Made by a program: the position numbers and the translations under genes. This document shows positions 19,861 through 30,107 of a DNA stretch of 64,000 nucleotides, in pieces. Position 1 is the first letter of the stretch, and every line of letters starts with the position of its first letter. Under the pieces are notes generated by a model that saw only the letters and a program-made list of their open reading frames with translations, was not told the origin of the DNA and did not search any database. Origin of the DNA: Pseudomonadota bacterium (GTDB lineage Bacteria > Pseudomonadota > Gammaproteobacteria > Xanthomonadales > Rhodanobacteraceae); the NCBI GenBank assembly GCA_018240565.1, contig JAFEFO010000043.1, positions 1 through 64,000 on the forward strand, given 5' to 3'.

Positions 19861-19974
19861 CTCCGGCATGGAATGCCGGAGTCCAGCTGCCATGGACGGC
19901 AAGAGATTGGATTGCTCAAGCGTCTCGTTGGCATCCCTGCCGTCTGGATTCCGGCAATCCCTGCCGGAATGACG
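19861..19974. repeat. Composite palindromic repeat in the thrS leader
   Basis: A left hairpin CTCCGGCAT-GGA-ATGCCGGAG, a central motif GCCATGGACGGCAA and a right hairpin ATTCCGGCAATCCCTGCCGGAAT followed by GAC. The same three-part plan, including the central motif, recurs at 31228-31322. The rest of the gap 19838-20234 holds a hairpin at 20001-20021 and no gene that I can support. Confidence 0.82.
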
Positions 19975-20000
19975 CAATTCAATAATTGATCGTGCAACAA

Positions 20001-20021
20001 AAAGGGCGCAACGCGCCCTTT
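20001..20021 (-). terminator. Terminator or attenuator hairpin in the thrS leader
   Basis: AAAGGGCGC-AAC-GCGCCCTTT; on the minus strand it is followed by TTTTT. It lies 164 nt before the thrS ATG with no complete upstream gene on that strand. A short ORF MSTRTANE (20047-20073), with two Thr codons in eight, precedes it but has no clear ribosome-binding site. Attenuation of thrS is possible but unproven. Confidence 0.5.
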
Positions 20022-20234
20022 TCGAAGTAATGCGCATGCGTCGGGGCTATTCGTTGGCAGTCCTAGTCGACATGTCGCACACTGGACGCCGGTTGCCCGC
20101 GCGCCACCTTGATTTCGCAATGCGCCGATTCTCGCACGGCGCCCCGCCGCATTCAATCGTGCGGCAGTGCACCAAACCGCATCGACGGATTCTTGGTGGA
20201 TAATGCGCCGGCCCACGCCAAGCGACCCGGACCG

Positions 20235-21311
20235 ATGCGTCACCCCCTGAAAGCGCCCAGATTCCTCACGCCGCCGGCGGAAGAAGAAGCGCGCAACAGC
20301 AGCGCCACCATCCCGACCACGATCCTGGCCGTACTCGCGCAAACCGCCGACGAATTGGGCGTCGCGGTGGATCCCTGGCTCGCCGGATTCGGCCTGTCGC
20401 GCGAGCAGATCGATGCCGCGGCGACACGCATCTCGTACCGGCAGACGATCACCATCATCCGCCGCGCACTGCGCACCTTGCCCTACCCCGACATCGGCCT
20501 GCGCGTGGGCGCGCGCCAGACCTTGGGCACGTTCGGCGTGCTGGGCCTGGCGATGATGACCCAGCGCACCTTCGGGCAGGCCATGGCGATCGGCATCGAG
20601 AACCATCCGGTCAGCGGCGCCTTGATGGACCTTGAATTGGAACTCATGGACAACGGCGACGCCGCACTGCTTGCGCATCCGCGCGCGTCCGGCGAAACCC
20701 TGTTGCCGTTCCTGTGCGAGGAATTGTTCGCCAGTTCCCTGATGCTGTGCCGCAGCCTGCTCGGGCCGGGATTTCGCCTGGCGCGACTGGAATTGACCTA
20801 TCCGGAACCCGCCTGGGCCGCCGAATATCGCCGCCTGTTCCGTTGCGAGGTACGCTTCGGCACGCCGCACAACCGCGCCGTGGTCGATGGCCAGTGGCTG
20901 GGCATGGAACTGCCCACGCACCATCCGGTCAGCGCCAAGCAGGCGCTGGCGATCTGCCGCGAGCAATCGGCCAGCCTGGAACGGCAGAACGATGTGGTGG
21001 CATCGGTCGAGCGCATGCTGCGCGCGCACCTGAAGGAACACCCGCGGCTGGGCGACATCGCCGCCGGCCTGAACCTGAGCGAGCGCACCCTGCGCCGGCA
21101 TTTGTCCGCCTGCGGCCAGGTCTTCCGCGACATCCACGATCGGATTCGCACCGAGCGCGCGCTCGAACTGCTGCGCGCCGGTGCATTGCGCATCGGCGAG
21201 ATCGGCAACGCCGTCGGCTTCAGCGATCCGCGCGAATTCCGGCGCGCATTCAAGCGCTGGACGGGCGGACCGCCGCGCGCGATGCGCCCGCCCCGACACC
21301 ACGCGCAATGA
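20235..21311 (+). CDS. AraC-family transcriptional regulator (OruR/ArgR-like)
   Basis: 358 residues. The N-terminal two thirds match the AraC ligand-binding type found in OruR-like regulators (IGLRVGARQTLGTFGVLGLAMM, then a long alpha/beta region). The C-terminal 100 residues hold two HTH motifs: HPRLGDIAAGLNLSERTLRRHL and IGEIGNAVGFSDPREFRRAFKRW. I place the start at 20235 (MRHPLKAPRF); an in-frame ATG at 20109 adds a poorly conserved tail. It lies about 100 bp upstream of the beta-helix/cytochrome/receptor genes on the same strand and probably regulates them. The ligand is unknown. Confidence 0.88.
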   Translation: MRHPLKAPRFLTPPAEEEARNSSATIPTTILAVLAQTADELGVAVDPWLAGFGLSREQIDAAATRISYRQTITIIRRALRTLPYPDIGLRVGARQTLGTFGVLGLAMMTQRTFGQAMAIGIENHPVSGALMDLELELMDNGDAALLAHPRASGETLLPFLCEELFASSLMLCRSLLGPGFRLARLELTYPEPAWAAEYRRLFRCEVRFGTPHNRAVVDGQWLGMELPTHHPVSAKQALAICREQSASLERQNDVVASVERMLRAHLKEHPRLGDIAAGLNLSERTLRRHLSACGQVFRDIHDRIRTERALELLRAGALRIGEIGNAVGFSDPREFRRAFKRWTGGPPRAMRPPRHHAQ

Positions 21312-21414
21312 CCGCTTCGCCCCCCTTTGTTGCCCGCTTTGCCCTCGCCAGCCGTGGACAATGCGGTTGCAATGCAGGCCTCGCGCGTGGGCGCGGTCCA
21401 GGGAGAGTGGCAAA

Positions 21415-22650
21415 ATGCGCAAGTGGTTGATTGCCGGACTCGGCACGCTTCTGGCTGCCTGCGGGCAAGGCGGCAAGGAAACTCCGCAAGGTCTCAGTGA
21501 CGCCGACAAGGCGTTCCAGGATCAGTTGCAGCAGCAATTCCTCGATGCCAAGCCGGGCACGGTGATCGAGATTCCGGCCGGCGTGCACAATCTGGATCGC
21601 GTGCTCACGCTGCGCGCCGACGGCGTCACCGTGCGTGGCGCGGGTTCGGACAAGTCCGTCCTTTCGTTCAAGCACGAGATCTCCGGCCCCGAAGGCATGC
21701 TCGTGTATGCCAACGACTTCACGATCGAGAAACTCGCGATCGAGGATTCCAAGGGCGACGGCCTGAAGATCAATGACGGCACCAACATCACCATCCGCGA
21801 CGTGCGCGTGGAATGGACGCGCGGACCGTCGCTGGAAAACGGCGCCTACGGCATCTATCCGGTCAAGTGCAAGAACGTGCTGGTCGAGGATTCGGCCTCG
21901 ATCGGCGCGCGCGACGCGGGCATCTATGTCGGCCAGTCGCAGGACATCATCGTGCGCCGCAACCGCGCCGAAAAGAACGTCGCCGGCATCGAGATCGAAA
22001 ATTCGGTGCGTGCCGACGTCTACGAGAACAACGCGACGGGCAACACCGGCGGCATCCTCGTCTTCAACATGCCCGACCTCACCCTGCACGGCAGCCATGC
22101 GCGCGTGTTCAAGAACAAGATCATCGCCAACAACCTCGGCAATTTCGCCGCCAAGGGCACCGCCGTGGCCAGCGTGCCGGCGGGATCGGGCGTGATCGTG
22201 ATGTCGAATCCGAACGTGGAAGTCTTCGACAACGACATCGCCGACAACCGCACCGCGAACGTGATCATCTCCAGCTACTTCATCACCAATTTCGCCGACA
22301 AGACGCCCAGCGCCGGCTACGATCCGTATCCGAAGTCGATCTACATCCACGACAATCGCTTCTCCGGCGGCGGCGATGCGCCCGACGGGCTCGAATGGAA
22401 GGCGCTGAAGGTGTCGATGTTCGGCATCACCGGGCACTTCCCCGACGTGATCTGGGACGGCTACGTCGATACCAAGGCGCTGGTCGATGGCCAGTATCCC
22501 GCCGCCCAGCGCATCTGCGTGAAGAATGCCGACGTGGAAATCCTCAACGTCGACGGCCCGAACAAGTTCGTGCACCCGAAGGTGCTCAAGGACGAAGTCC
22601 ATTGCGAGCTGCCGCCACTGGCCGCCGTCGAACTGCCGGGCAAAGCCTGA
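21415..22650 (+). CDS. Parallel beta-helix lipoprotein
   Basis: 411 residues. A lipoprotein signal (MRKWLIAGLGTLLAAC, lipidated Cys16) is followed by a right-handed parallel beta-helix made of repeated turns such as VTVRGAGSDKSVLSFKH, ITIRDVRVEW, VLVEDSASIGARDAGIYVG, DIIVRRNRAEKNVAGIEIEN and VEVFDNDIADNRTANVIIS. This matches the family that sits beside HNE_0200/SO2930-type diheme cytochromes. The stop TGA overlaps the cytochrome ATG (TGATG), so the pair is coupled. Beta-helix proteins often bind or cleave polysaccharide; I see no clear lyase active site, so the activity stays open. Confidence 0.88.
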   Translation: MRKWLIAGLGTLLAACGQGGKETPQGLSDADKAFQDQLQQQFLDAKPGTVIEIPAGVHNLDRVLTLRADGVTVRGAGSDKSVLSFKHEISGPEGMLVYANDFTIEKLAIEDSKGDGLKINDGTNITIRDVRVEWTRGPSLENGAYGIYPVKCKNVLVEDSASIGARDAGIYVGQSQDIIVRRNRAEKNVAGIEIENSVRADVYENNATGNTGGILVFNMPDLTLHGSHARVFKNKIIANNLGNFAAKGTAVASVPAGSGVIVMSNPNVEVFDNDIADNRTANVIISSYFITNFADKTPSAGYDPYPKSIYIHDNRFSGGGDAPDGLEWKALKVSMFGITGHFPDVIWDGYVDTKALVDGQYPAAQRICVKNADVEILNVDGPNKFVHPKVLKDEVHCELPPLAAVELPGKA

Positions 22651-23813
22651 TGAAACGATCGCACTTTGCCGGCGCGGCGATCGCGCTCGGCGTGTTGGCA
22701 TTGCTCGGCGGTTGCGCACAGGCGCCGCAACCGGTGCACTACTTCGCGACAGGCTATCCGGCGAAACTCAGCGACTGGCACCTGGTCGAGGCGCGCGGCG
22801 GCAAGCTCGCGCCGAATACCGGCGTGGTGCCCTACGATCTTGCCACGCCGTTGTTCAGCGACTACGCGCACAAGTTCCGCACGGTGTGGATGCCCGCCGG
22901 CAGTGCCGCCAAGTACGATGCCTACGGCCCGTTCGATTTCCCGGTCGGCGCGGTGCTGACCAAGACGTTTTTCTATCCGCTGCCGGCAAAGGACCCGCGC
23001 GATGGCAAGGCCGTCGCCCGCACTTGGGACACCGCGCGCGATTTTGCGCCGGGAACGGCGCACGATGCGTTGGATCTGGCCAACGTGCGCCTGATCGAAA
23101 CGCGCCTACTGGTACGCCGCGAAAACGGCTGGGAAGCGATTCCGTATGTCTGGGACGCCAACCAGAAGGATGCGCACCTGGCGCGCACGGGCGACGCGAT
23201 CCCGCTCGATCTCGTGGATGCCGCGGGCCAGCGCGAAGCCTTCCCGTATGTCGTGCCGAATGCCAACCAGTGCGCCGGCTGCCACGTCACCAACGTGCAG
23301 GCCAAGCGCATCGATCCGCTGGGTCCGCGCGCGCGCCACCTCAACCACGATTACGCTTACGCGACGGGCACGCAAAACCAGCTCGAGCATTGGGTCAAGG
23401 TCGGTTACCTGACCGGCCTGCCGCAGACGGACGTACCGCGCGATGCCGCCTGGAACGACACTGCCGCACCACTGGACGCACGCGCCCGCGACTGGCTCGA
23501 CATCAATTGCAGCCATTGCCACAACCCGGCGGGCCCGGCCAATACCACGGCGCTCGACCTGCGCTCGGTCAATACCGATGCGCGCCTGTGGGGCGTGTGC
23601 AAGCCGCCGGTCGCTGCCGGTCGCGGCACCGGCGACCGCCTGCTCGACATCGTGCCCGGAAAACCGGACGATTCGATCCTCGTGTACCGTATCACCTCCA
23701 ACGAACCGGGCGTGATGATGCCGGAGATGGGCCGCAACACGACGGATCGGGAAGGCGTCGAACTGATCCGCGCATGGATCGCATCGCTGCCGGGAACCTG
23801 CGGCAGTCCGTGA
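22650..23813 (+). CDS. SO2930/HNE_0200-family diheme c-type cytochrome lipoprotein
   Basis: 387 residues. The lipobox LGGC places the lipidated Cys at residue 22. Two haem c motifs are visible, CAGCH at 208-212 and CSHCH at 287-291, and Met ligands are possible in GVMMPEMGRNTTD near the C-terminus. The family is known mainly from co-occurrence with beta-helix proteins, as here (one-base overlap). Periplasmic, probably membrane-anchored. It may pass electrons from an oxidation linked to the imported substrate, which is inference. The TonB-dependent receptor begins 33 nt later. Confidence 0.9.
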   Translation: MKRSHFAGAAIALGVLALLGGCAQAPQPVHYFATGYPAKLSDWHLVEARGGKLAPNTGVVPYDLATPLFSDYAHKFRTVWMPAGSAAKYDAYGPFDFPVGAVLTKTFFYPLPAKDPRDGKAVARTWDTARDFAPGTAHDALDLANVRLIETRLLVRRENGWEAIPYVWDANQKDAHLARTGDAIPLDLVDAAGQREAFPYVVPNANQCAGCHVTNVQAKRIDPLGPRARHLNHDYAYATGTQNQLEHWVKVGYLTGLPQTDVPRDAAWNDTAAPLDARARDWLDINCSHCHNPAGPANTTALDLRSVNTDARLWGVCKPPVAAGRGTGDRLLDIVPGKPDDSILVYRITSNEPGVMMPEMGRNTTDREGVELIRAWIASLPGTCGSP

Positions 23814-23846
23814 CAAAACAATAATCACACAAGGGGAGACCTTTCC

Positions 23847-26306
23847 ATGATTCCGACTCAACGCACGCTGGTGACCCGCCTGCGGCTGGCGCTGCTGCAT
23901 GGCGCTGCCGTATCGATGCTGGGCCTTGGCCTGCCCGCGCTGGCCGATACCGCGCAGGATACGCAGTCCAATTCCGACGCGACTGCCAAAAAGGACTCGA
24001 CGGCGACACAGCTTGGCAACATCACGGTGACCGCGCAAAGCCGCAGCCAGGAAGTGCAGAGCGTGCCGATCGCCATGCAGGTTGTCACCGCACAGCAGAT
24101 CGACACGCTCGCCGCCACCGATCTGTCGAAGATGAGCATGTACCTGCCTGGCGTTTCGGTCGACGGCGATCAGCCCACGCAACCCTACTTCAACATCCGC
24201 GGCATCGGCACCGGCGACTTCGGCATCGGCACCGACGCGCCGGTCGGCGTCTACGAGAACGGCATCTACATGGGCAAGACCGGCGGCGCGCTGCTGATGT
24301 TCAACGACATCGACCACGTCGAAGTGCTCAAGGGCCCGCAGGGCACGCTGTTCGGCCGCAACAGCGCCGCCGGCGCGATCTCGGTGACGACGAATGCGCC
24401 CGCCAATACGTTCGAGGCGAACGCGACCATGCGCCTTGGCAACTATGGCGAACGCTACGTCGATGGCGTGTTCAACACGCCGCTCGGCAACGACCTGGCC
24501 TTCCGCATGAGTTTCGTCGACAACCAGAGCAACGGCTGGTTGCGCGATGCCGACACCGGCCAGCATTTCAACAAGAACGACGACTGGGGTTCGCGCGCGC
24601 AACTGCAATGGAACGGCCCTGCCGACACCAGCGTCAACTTCGCCTGGGAACACGAACGCCTCCACCAGCCGCCGCGCCCGACGATCAACGTATCGCCGAT
24701 ACCGGCCTATCCGGACCTGCCGTCGACCACCCCCGACTACCCGGCCTACCTCGATCCGCGCCACGCGCCGCTCTACAACAACGTGACCGATTCCGGCGAA
24801 GCGCGCACCTACGATTCATTCGCGCTGCGCGTCGAACATCCGCTGCCGTTCGGCGACTTCACCTCGCTGACCTCGTTCCAGCGTTACCACACCTACAACC
24901 GCGAAGCGCAGGCGGCCACCAACCTCGCCTACCTGTACTTCGACGACACCAACATCGAGCGGCACAAGACCTGGTCGCAGGAATTCAAGCTCGCCGGCAA
25001 GACCGATCGCGCCGACTGGGTTGCCGGCGCAAGCTGGTATCGCGACGACGGCCACCAGGCCAGCCAGATCAATTTCCTCACCAACACGATCGACACGCTG
25101 TTCAACAACCTCGGCATCGCGCCCGGCGGCCTGTACGGCCCGATCACCGGCGCCTTGCAGGGCATGGGCCTGCCCTTCTCGCTGCTGGATGATCCGTGGC
25201 AGGAGAGCATGGTCAACCGCAATACCGCGACCGCGAGCGCGGTCTATGGCGACGTGATCTGGCATCTCACTGACCGTCTGAACCTCACCACCGGCGCGCG
25301 CTTCACCCACGACGAGCGCGACTTCACCTGGTACGAGCCGGCGCGCGTTGCCACGCAGCTCGACGCGACGCTGGCGCAGTTGCAGGCAGCGGGCATCCTC
25401 GATGCGCTTGGCATTCCGATCCAGACGTTCCAGCAGAACATCTACTTCACCGACCCCTCGGTGCAGGGCCAACCGGGCGGCTTGAATCGCAGCTGGACCG
25501 ACACCAGCCCGCGCGTCGTGCTCGACTACAAGCTGACGCCCGACATGATGCTCTACGCCTCGGCCGCCAAGGGCTACCAGGCCGGTGGCTTCAACGCACT
25601 GCAAGTCGGCACCGTGTACCGACCACAGAACGTGCGCAGCTACGAGGCCGGCATCAAGAGCTATTTCGCCGACCAGAAACTGCTGCTCAATGCCTCGGTA
25701 TACTATTATAAATATTCCAACCTGCCGAACCTGACCCTGGTGCAGAACGGCGCCGGCAACGGCGGCCTGCCGCAGTACCAGATCCTGCCCAGCGACCAGG
25801 AAGCCAAGGGCCTGGAAGTCGAAGCACGCTGGCAGGCCACCGAAAGCCTGCGCCTGAACGCCGCCGCGGCGTGGATCAACCAGACCTACAGCAACTACAC
25901 GACCTCGGCCGGCGTGAACCTGGACGGCCAGGCCACCGGACTGCCCTACCTGTCGGCCACGCTCGGCGCCGACTACGTCGTGCGCAACGTCGCCGGCGGC
26001 AACCTGGACTTCACCCTGCAAGGCGCCTACACCGGCAAGGGCCGCTGCAATTCGGATTCCCAGTTGCAAGGCACCTGCGTGCTGGCCACGCCATTCAAGC
26101 TCGGCGGCAGCCGGACGCGCGCGGACTTCCACGTCGGCTGGTCTGCGCCCGACGTGCCGTGGAGCTTCGGCCTGTTCGTCAACAACCTGTTCGACGTGCA
26201 ATACGTCACCGGCCTCAACAACATCGTCACCAATGTGCTCGGCGTGACCAGCGCCGGCATCACCGAGCCGCGCATGTGGGGCGTCGAGGCAAGTTACCGC
26301 TTCTGA
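23847..26306 (+). CDS. TonB-dependent outer-membrane receptor
   Basis: 819 residues. A signal peptide ends near LPALADT. The plug domain follows with ITVTAQSRSQEVQSVPIAMQ (TonB-box area and plug start), LPGVSVDG, FNIRGIGTGDFGIG and VEVLKGPQGTLFGRNSAAGAI. The long beta-barrel ends GVEASYRF with the terminal aromatic typical of outer-membrane proteins. AAGGGGAGACC is the ribosome-binding site. Motifs such as the VEVLKGPQGTLFGRN block are those of the large receptor family of Xanthomonadales and sphingomonads. The ligand is unknown, but the neighbours (cytochrome, beta-helix protein, secreted peptidase) suggest a complex organic substrate rather than a plain siderophore. Confidence 0.95.
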   Translation: MIPTQRTLVTRLRLALLHGAAVSMLGLGLPALADTAQDTQSNSDATAKKDSTATQLGNITVTAQSRSQEVQSVPIAMQVVTAQQIDTLAATDLSKMSMYLPGVSVDGDQPTQPYFNIRGIGTGDFGIGTDAPVGVYENGIYMGKTGGALLMFNDIDHVEVLKGPQGTLFGRNSAAGAISVTTNAPANTFEANATMRLGNYGERYVDGVFNTPLGNDLAFRMSFVDNQSNGWLRDADTGQHFNKNDDWGSRAQLQWNGPADTSVNFAWEHERLHQPPRPTINVSPIPAYPDLPSTTPDYPAYLDPRHAPLYNNVTDSGEARTYDSFALRVEHPLPFGDFTSLTSFQRYHTYNREAQAATNLAYLYFDDTNIERHKTWSQEFKLAGKTDRADWVAGASWYRDDGHQASQINFLTNTIDTLFNNLGIAPGGLYGPITGALQGMGLPFSLLDDPWQESMVNRNTATASAVYGDVIWHLTDRLNLTTGARFTHDERDFTWYEPARVATQLDATLAQLQAAGILDALGIPIQTFQQNIYFTDPSVQGQPGGLNRSWTDTSPRVVLDYKLTPDMMLYASAAKGYQAGGFNALQVGTVYRPQNVRSYEAGIKSYFADQKLLLNASVYYYKYSNLPNLTLVQNGAGNGGLPQYQILPSDQEAKGLEVEARWQATESLRLNAAAAWINQTYSNYTTSAGVNLDGQATGLPYLSATLGADYVVRNVAGGNLDFTLQGAYTGKGRCNSDSQLQGTCVLATPFKLGGSRTRADFHVGWSAPDVPWSFGLFVNNLFDVQYVTGLNNIVTNVLGVTSAGITEPRMWGVEASYRF

Positions 26307-26385
26307 CGACTCCTGACTTCCAGCCTATGCCGCAGCCCCGCACTGCGGCTAAGCTAGGCGATCCAGCCAGCAAGAGGGGTTCGCC

Positions 26386-29133
26386 GTGCGCCAGTCGTTT
26401 TTCTTCGCCGCCGCCATGGCGGCCTGTTTGCTGCCGATCGGCACGCTCCTCGCGCAAGAGTCCAATCCTTACGCCCGCGATCCGCAGCAGGCGGTCGACG
26501 CGGATTACACGGCGAAGATCGCCAAATACACGACCGCGCCGTATTTCAATTCGCCGCTGACCGATTACCTGCCGGCATCCGCAACCGTGCCGACGCCGGA
26601 AAAAGTGCTTGGCGATGTTTCCGGCGCGCCGAACATGTTGCCGTACGCGGAAGACGTGTACCGCTATTTCCGCCTGCTGGAGAAATCCACGCCGCGCGTG
26701 AAAGTGTTCACGATCGGGCATACCGAAGAAGGCCGCGAGATGATCGCGGTCGCCGTCGCCGATGAATCCCTGATCAAGGACCTGGACGCAAACAAGGCGC
26801 GCCTGGCGCAACTGGCCGACCCGCGCACGCTCGGCATGGACGATGCGAAAGCCGCGCAAATCATCCAGCAGACGACGCCGGTCTACTACATCACCGCGAC
26901 CATCCATTCCACCGAAACCGGCTCGCCGACCTCGGTGATGGAACTGGCCTATCGCCTCGCTGTGGACGATGCGCCGTATATCCGCTACATCCGCTCGCAC
27001 GTGATCACGCTGATCACGCCGGTGGTCGAAGTCGACGGCCGCGACCGCATGGTCGACCTGTACAACTGGCATCGCGCCAATCCCGGCAAGAACTACTCGC
27101 GCCTGCTGTACTGGGGCCACTATGTCGCCCACGACAACAACCGCGATGCGATGGGCGTGACCCTGGACCTGACGAAGAACGTGCTCGATACCTACGTCGG
27201 CTGGCACGCGCAGGTGCTGCACGACTTGCACGAATCGGTGCCGTTCCTCTACGACAACACGGTGGGCGATGGTCCCTACAACGCCTGGATCGATCCGATC
27301 CTGACCGGCGAATGGCAGCAGCTGGGCTGGAACAACGTCGAACAGATGACCAAGTTCGGCATGCCCGGCGTGTTCACGCACGGCGGCTTCGACACCTGGA
27401 GTCCCGGCTACCTCATGTTCATCGCCGCCACCCACAACGGCATCAGCCGCCTGTACGAGACCTTCGGCAACAACGGCGCCGACACGCTCGAACGTACCCT
27501 CGCGCCGGACGAATACTCGCGCACCTGGTACAAGCCGAATCCGCCGCTGCCGAAAGTGCTGTGGTCGCAGCGCGACAACAACAACTACACGCAAACCGGC
27601 CTGCTCACGGCGCTGGACTATTTCGCCCACAACGCGCCGAAATTCCTGCACAACTTCTGGCTGAAGTCCAAGCGCTCGATCGAGAAGCCGCAACTCGCCG
27701 GCCCTGCCGCCTATGTACTGCCGGCGGACGACGCGCATCCGGGCGCACAGGCGCAATTGTTGCGCGTGCTGGCGAAGCAGCACGTCGAACTGCACCGTGC
27801 CGACGCCGCGTTCAGCGTGCAGGCGCCTGCGCCGGCCGATGCCAAACCGGACAAGGGTGCGCCGCCGACGGAACCGCCGGCGGTCAAAACCGTTGCGCGC
27901 AACTTCCCGGCCGGCAGCTGGATCGTGCGCATGGACCAGCCCTATTCGCGCATCGCCGACACCCTGCTCGATCGCCAATACTGGGCGCCGAACGATCCGC
28001 AGAAACATCCCTACGATGACACCGGCTGGTCGATGGGCGACCTTTTCGGCACGGGTGTCGTTCGCGTCACCGATCCGGCCATGCTGGAAGTCGCCATGCG
28101 CAGCGCGCAGGCGCCGGCGACACCGGCGTTCGACCCGGCGGGCCTGGGCGTCGCCGGCAAGATGCCGCGCATCGCCATCGTGCACACCTGGATCAGCACA
28201 CAGACCGAAGGCTGGTGGCGCATGGCGCTGGACAAGCTCGGCGTCAGGTACGACTACATCTCCACGCAGACCGTGGCGCGCGAGAAGAACCTGCGCGGCA
28301 AGTACGACGCGATCCTGTTCGGACCCGTGGGCGAAGGCGTCGGTACGCGCATGATCGTCGACGGCTTGCCGATGTACGGCAATCCGATGCCGTGGCAGAA
28401 GACCAAGCTCACGCCGAATCTCGGTCGCATCGATTCCACGCCCGATATCCGCCCCGGACTGGGAGAGGAAGGCCTCGCCAACCTCAAGCGCTTCGTCGCC
28501 GACGGTGGTTTGTTGATCACATCCGAGGACACCGCGAAGTTCGCCATCGACGTCGGCCTCGCGCCCGGCGTGTCGGTGACGCCGCATGGCGACGTGCGCG
28601 TGGTCGGCAGCGTCTTGCGCGCGGAACTGGTGAACAAGGACGATCCCATTGCGCGCGGTTACGATCAGACCTTCGCCATGTACAGCGAAAGCGGCCTGTC
28701 GTTCACGGTCAGCAACATGATCGGCGGCGACCGTGGCCTGCCGCGCGCGGACAAGTTCCAGCGTGTCACCGGTCGCGGCGGCCCGCATGACGCCGACGTT
28801 CCCGAGGGCCGGCCCTATGCTGCGCCGCCGCCATTGCCGGAAGCCAAGCCCTGGCAGGCGCTGCCGCTCAATGCCGAGCAGGAACGCAACAATCCGCTGC
28901 TGATTCCCGCGGCGCAACGGCCCGATGTGATCGTGCGCTGGGCCGACGCCAAGGACTTGCTGATCTCGGGCCTGCTCGATCATGGCGAGGCCATGGCCGG
29001 CCGCGCCGCGGTCGTGCAGGCGCATTATGGCAAGGGCACGGTGCTGCTGTTCGCCAGCAATCCGTTGTGGCGCGGCGAAACCGTTGGCAGCTACGCACTG
29101 GTGCTCAACGCCCTGGCCAACGCCGGTCGATGA
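26386..29133 (+). CDS. M14-family zinc carboxypeptidase, secreted
   Basis: 915 residues, GTG start at 26386 with AAGAGGGG six bases upstream. A signal peptide ends near LLAQES. The carboxypeptidase core covers about 60-350. Zinc ligands lie in [16 protein letters not shown] (HxxE) with a later His, probably in [33 protein letters not shown] is also typical. The rest is a long C-terminal region with a glutamine-amidotransferase-like fold ([18 protein letters not shown] ... [12 protein letters not shown]), seen in large M14 proteins of this type. It follows the receptor by 80 nt and may trim peptides in the periplasm. Confidence 0.9.
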   Translation: MRQSFFFAAAMAACLLPIGTLLAQESNPYARDPQQAVDADYTAKIAKYTTAPYFNSPLTDYLPASATVPTPEKVLGDVSGAPNMLPYAEDVYRYFRLLEKSTPRVKVFTIGHTEEGREMIAVAVADESLIKDLDANKARLAQLADPRTLGMDDAKAAQIIQQTTPVYYITATIHSTETGSPTSVMELAYRLAVDDAPYIRYIRSHVITLITPVVEVDGRDRMVDLYNWHRANPGKNYSRLLYWGHYVAHDNNRDAMGVTLDLTKNVLDTYVGWHAQVLHDLHESVPFLYDNTVGDGPYNAWIDPILTGEWQQLGWNNVEQMTKFGMPGVFTHGGFDTWSPGYLMFIAATHNGISRLYETFGNNGADTLERTLAPDEYSRTWYKPNPPLPKVLWSQRDNNNYTQTGLLTALDYFAHNAPKFLHNFWLKSKRSIEKPQLAGPAAYVLPADDAHPGAQAQLLRVLAKQHVELHRADAAFSVQAPAPADAKPDKGAPPTEPPAVKTVARNFPAGSWIVRMDQPYSRIADTLLDRQYWAPNDPQKHPYDDTGWSMGDLFGTGVVRVTDPAMLEVAMRSAQAPATPAFDPAGLGVAGKMPRIAIVHTWISTQTEGWWRMALDKLGVRYDYISTQTVAREKNLRGKYDAILFGPVGEGVGTRMIVDGLPMYGNPMPWQKTKLTPNLGRIDSTPDIRPGLGEEGLANLKRFVADGGLLITSEDTAKFAIDVGLAPGVSVTPHGDVRVVGSVLRAELVNKDDPIARGYDQTFAMYSESGLSFTVSNMIGGDRGLPRADKFQRVTGRGGPHDADVPEGRPYAAPPPLPEAKPWQALPLNAEQERNNPLLIPAAQRPDVIVRWADAKDLLISGLLDHGEAMAGRAAVVQAHYGKGTVLLFASNPLWRGETVGSYALVLNALANAGR

Positions 29134-29179
29134 CCCGCGGCGCATTGTCGTCGCCGGCGGCAATGCGTATCCTCGGGGC

Positions 29180-29812
29180 ATGAGCGACGCCGCGCCAAAA
29201 TATGCCGAGCGCTTCCGCGGCTTCCTGCCGGTGGCGGTCGATGTGGAAACCGGCGGCTTCGATTGCGAGAAGGACGCCCTGCTCGAAATCGCCGCCGTGG
29301 TCATCGACATGGATGCTTCCGGCACGGTGCATCCGGCGCCGGTCGTGTCGACGCACGTCGAACCGTTTCCCGGCGCCAACATCGATCCGCGCGCACTGGA
29401 AATCACCGGCATCGATCCGACGCATCCGTTCCGCGGTGCGGTCCCCGAGCGCGAGGCGCTGGACGTGATCTTCCGGCCGATCCGCAAGGCGTTGCGCGAA
29501 TACGGCTGCCAGCGCGCCATCCTGGTCGGCCACAACGCGGCCTTCGATCTGTCGTTCGTGAATGCGGCGATCCGCCGCACCGCGCACAAGCGCAGCCCCT
29601 TCCATCTGTTCAGTTGCTTCGATACCGCGACCCTCGGCGGACTTGCCTACGGCCAGACCGTGCTCAGCCGCGCCGTGCAGGCGGCCGGTTTCGACTGGAA
29701 CGCCAACGAGGCGCATTCGGCCGTCTACGATGCCGAACGCACGGCCATGCTGTTCTGCGAGATCGTCAATCGCTGGAAGCACATGAGCGATGCGACCGCG
29801 GGATCGGTTTGA
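29180..29812 (+). CDS. rnt: Ribonuclease T
   Basis: 210 residues, a DEDDh 3'-5' exonuclease that trims the 3' ends of tRNA and other stable RNAs. Exo I is [11 protein letters not shown] (D21, E23), Exo [14 protein letters not shown], and Exo [16 protein letters not shown]. Basic patches such as [12 protein letters not shown] fit the RNA-binding surface. The ATG at 29180 gives the usual N-terminus; no strong ribosome-binding site is visible. It begins 47 nt after the M14 gene and is followed after three bases by the zinc-ribbon gene. Confidence 0.96.
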   Translation: MSDAAPKYAERFRGFLPVAVDVETGGFDCEKDALLEIAAVVIDMDASGTVHPAPVVSTHVEPFPGANIDPRALEITGIDPTHPFRGAVPEREALDVIFRPIRKALREYGCQRAILVGHNAAFDLSFVNAAIRRTAHKRSPFHLFSCFDTATLGGLAYGQTVLSRAVQAAGFDWNANEAHSAVYDAERTAMLFCEIVNRWKHMSDATAGSV

Positions 29813-29815
29813 CCC

Positions 29816-30097
29816 ATGCCGATCTACGAATACGCGGCCGTCACCCGGGGTTGCGCGTGCTGCGAGGCGCATTTCGACGTGCTGCAAAAGCTCTCGGAGG
29901 CAGCGCTGACGAAGTGTCCTGAATGCGGCGCTGCCGTGCAGCGCGTCATTTCCGCGCCGAACGTGGCGATCGGTCATGCCGGCCTGCTCAAGGAAAGCCA
30001 CGCCGAGAAACACGGTTTCACCCAGTACCGCCGCGCCGGCAAGGGCGTGTACGAAAAGGCGTATGGCAAGGGGCCGAAGTTCATCAGCGACAAGTGA
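29816..30097 (+). CDS. FmdB-family zinc-ribbon protein
   Basis: 93 residues. The N-terminus MPIYEYAAVTRGCACCEAHF is the FmdB-type start (PIYEY followed by a CxxC pair), and a second CxxC lies in LTKCPECGAAVQRVISAP, so one zinc ribbon is formed. A basic tail (GKGVYEKAYGKGPKFISDK) follows. The family is widespread, small and of unknown function. It starts three bases after the rnt stop, so the two are co-transcribed. Confidence 0.9.
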   Translation: MPIYEYAAVTRGCACCEAHFDVLQKLSEAALTKCPECGAAVQRVISAPNVAIGHAGLLKESHAEKHGFTQYRRAGKGVYEKAYGKGPKFISDK

Positions 30098-30107
30098 TCG
30101 TCAACAT

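Noticed and set aside
26260..29589. 1,109-residue minus-strand ORF
   Set aside because: Opposite strand of the M14 peptidase and RNase T; low-complexity and without start signal, typical of high-GC shadow frames.
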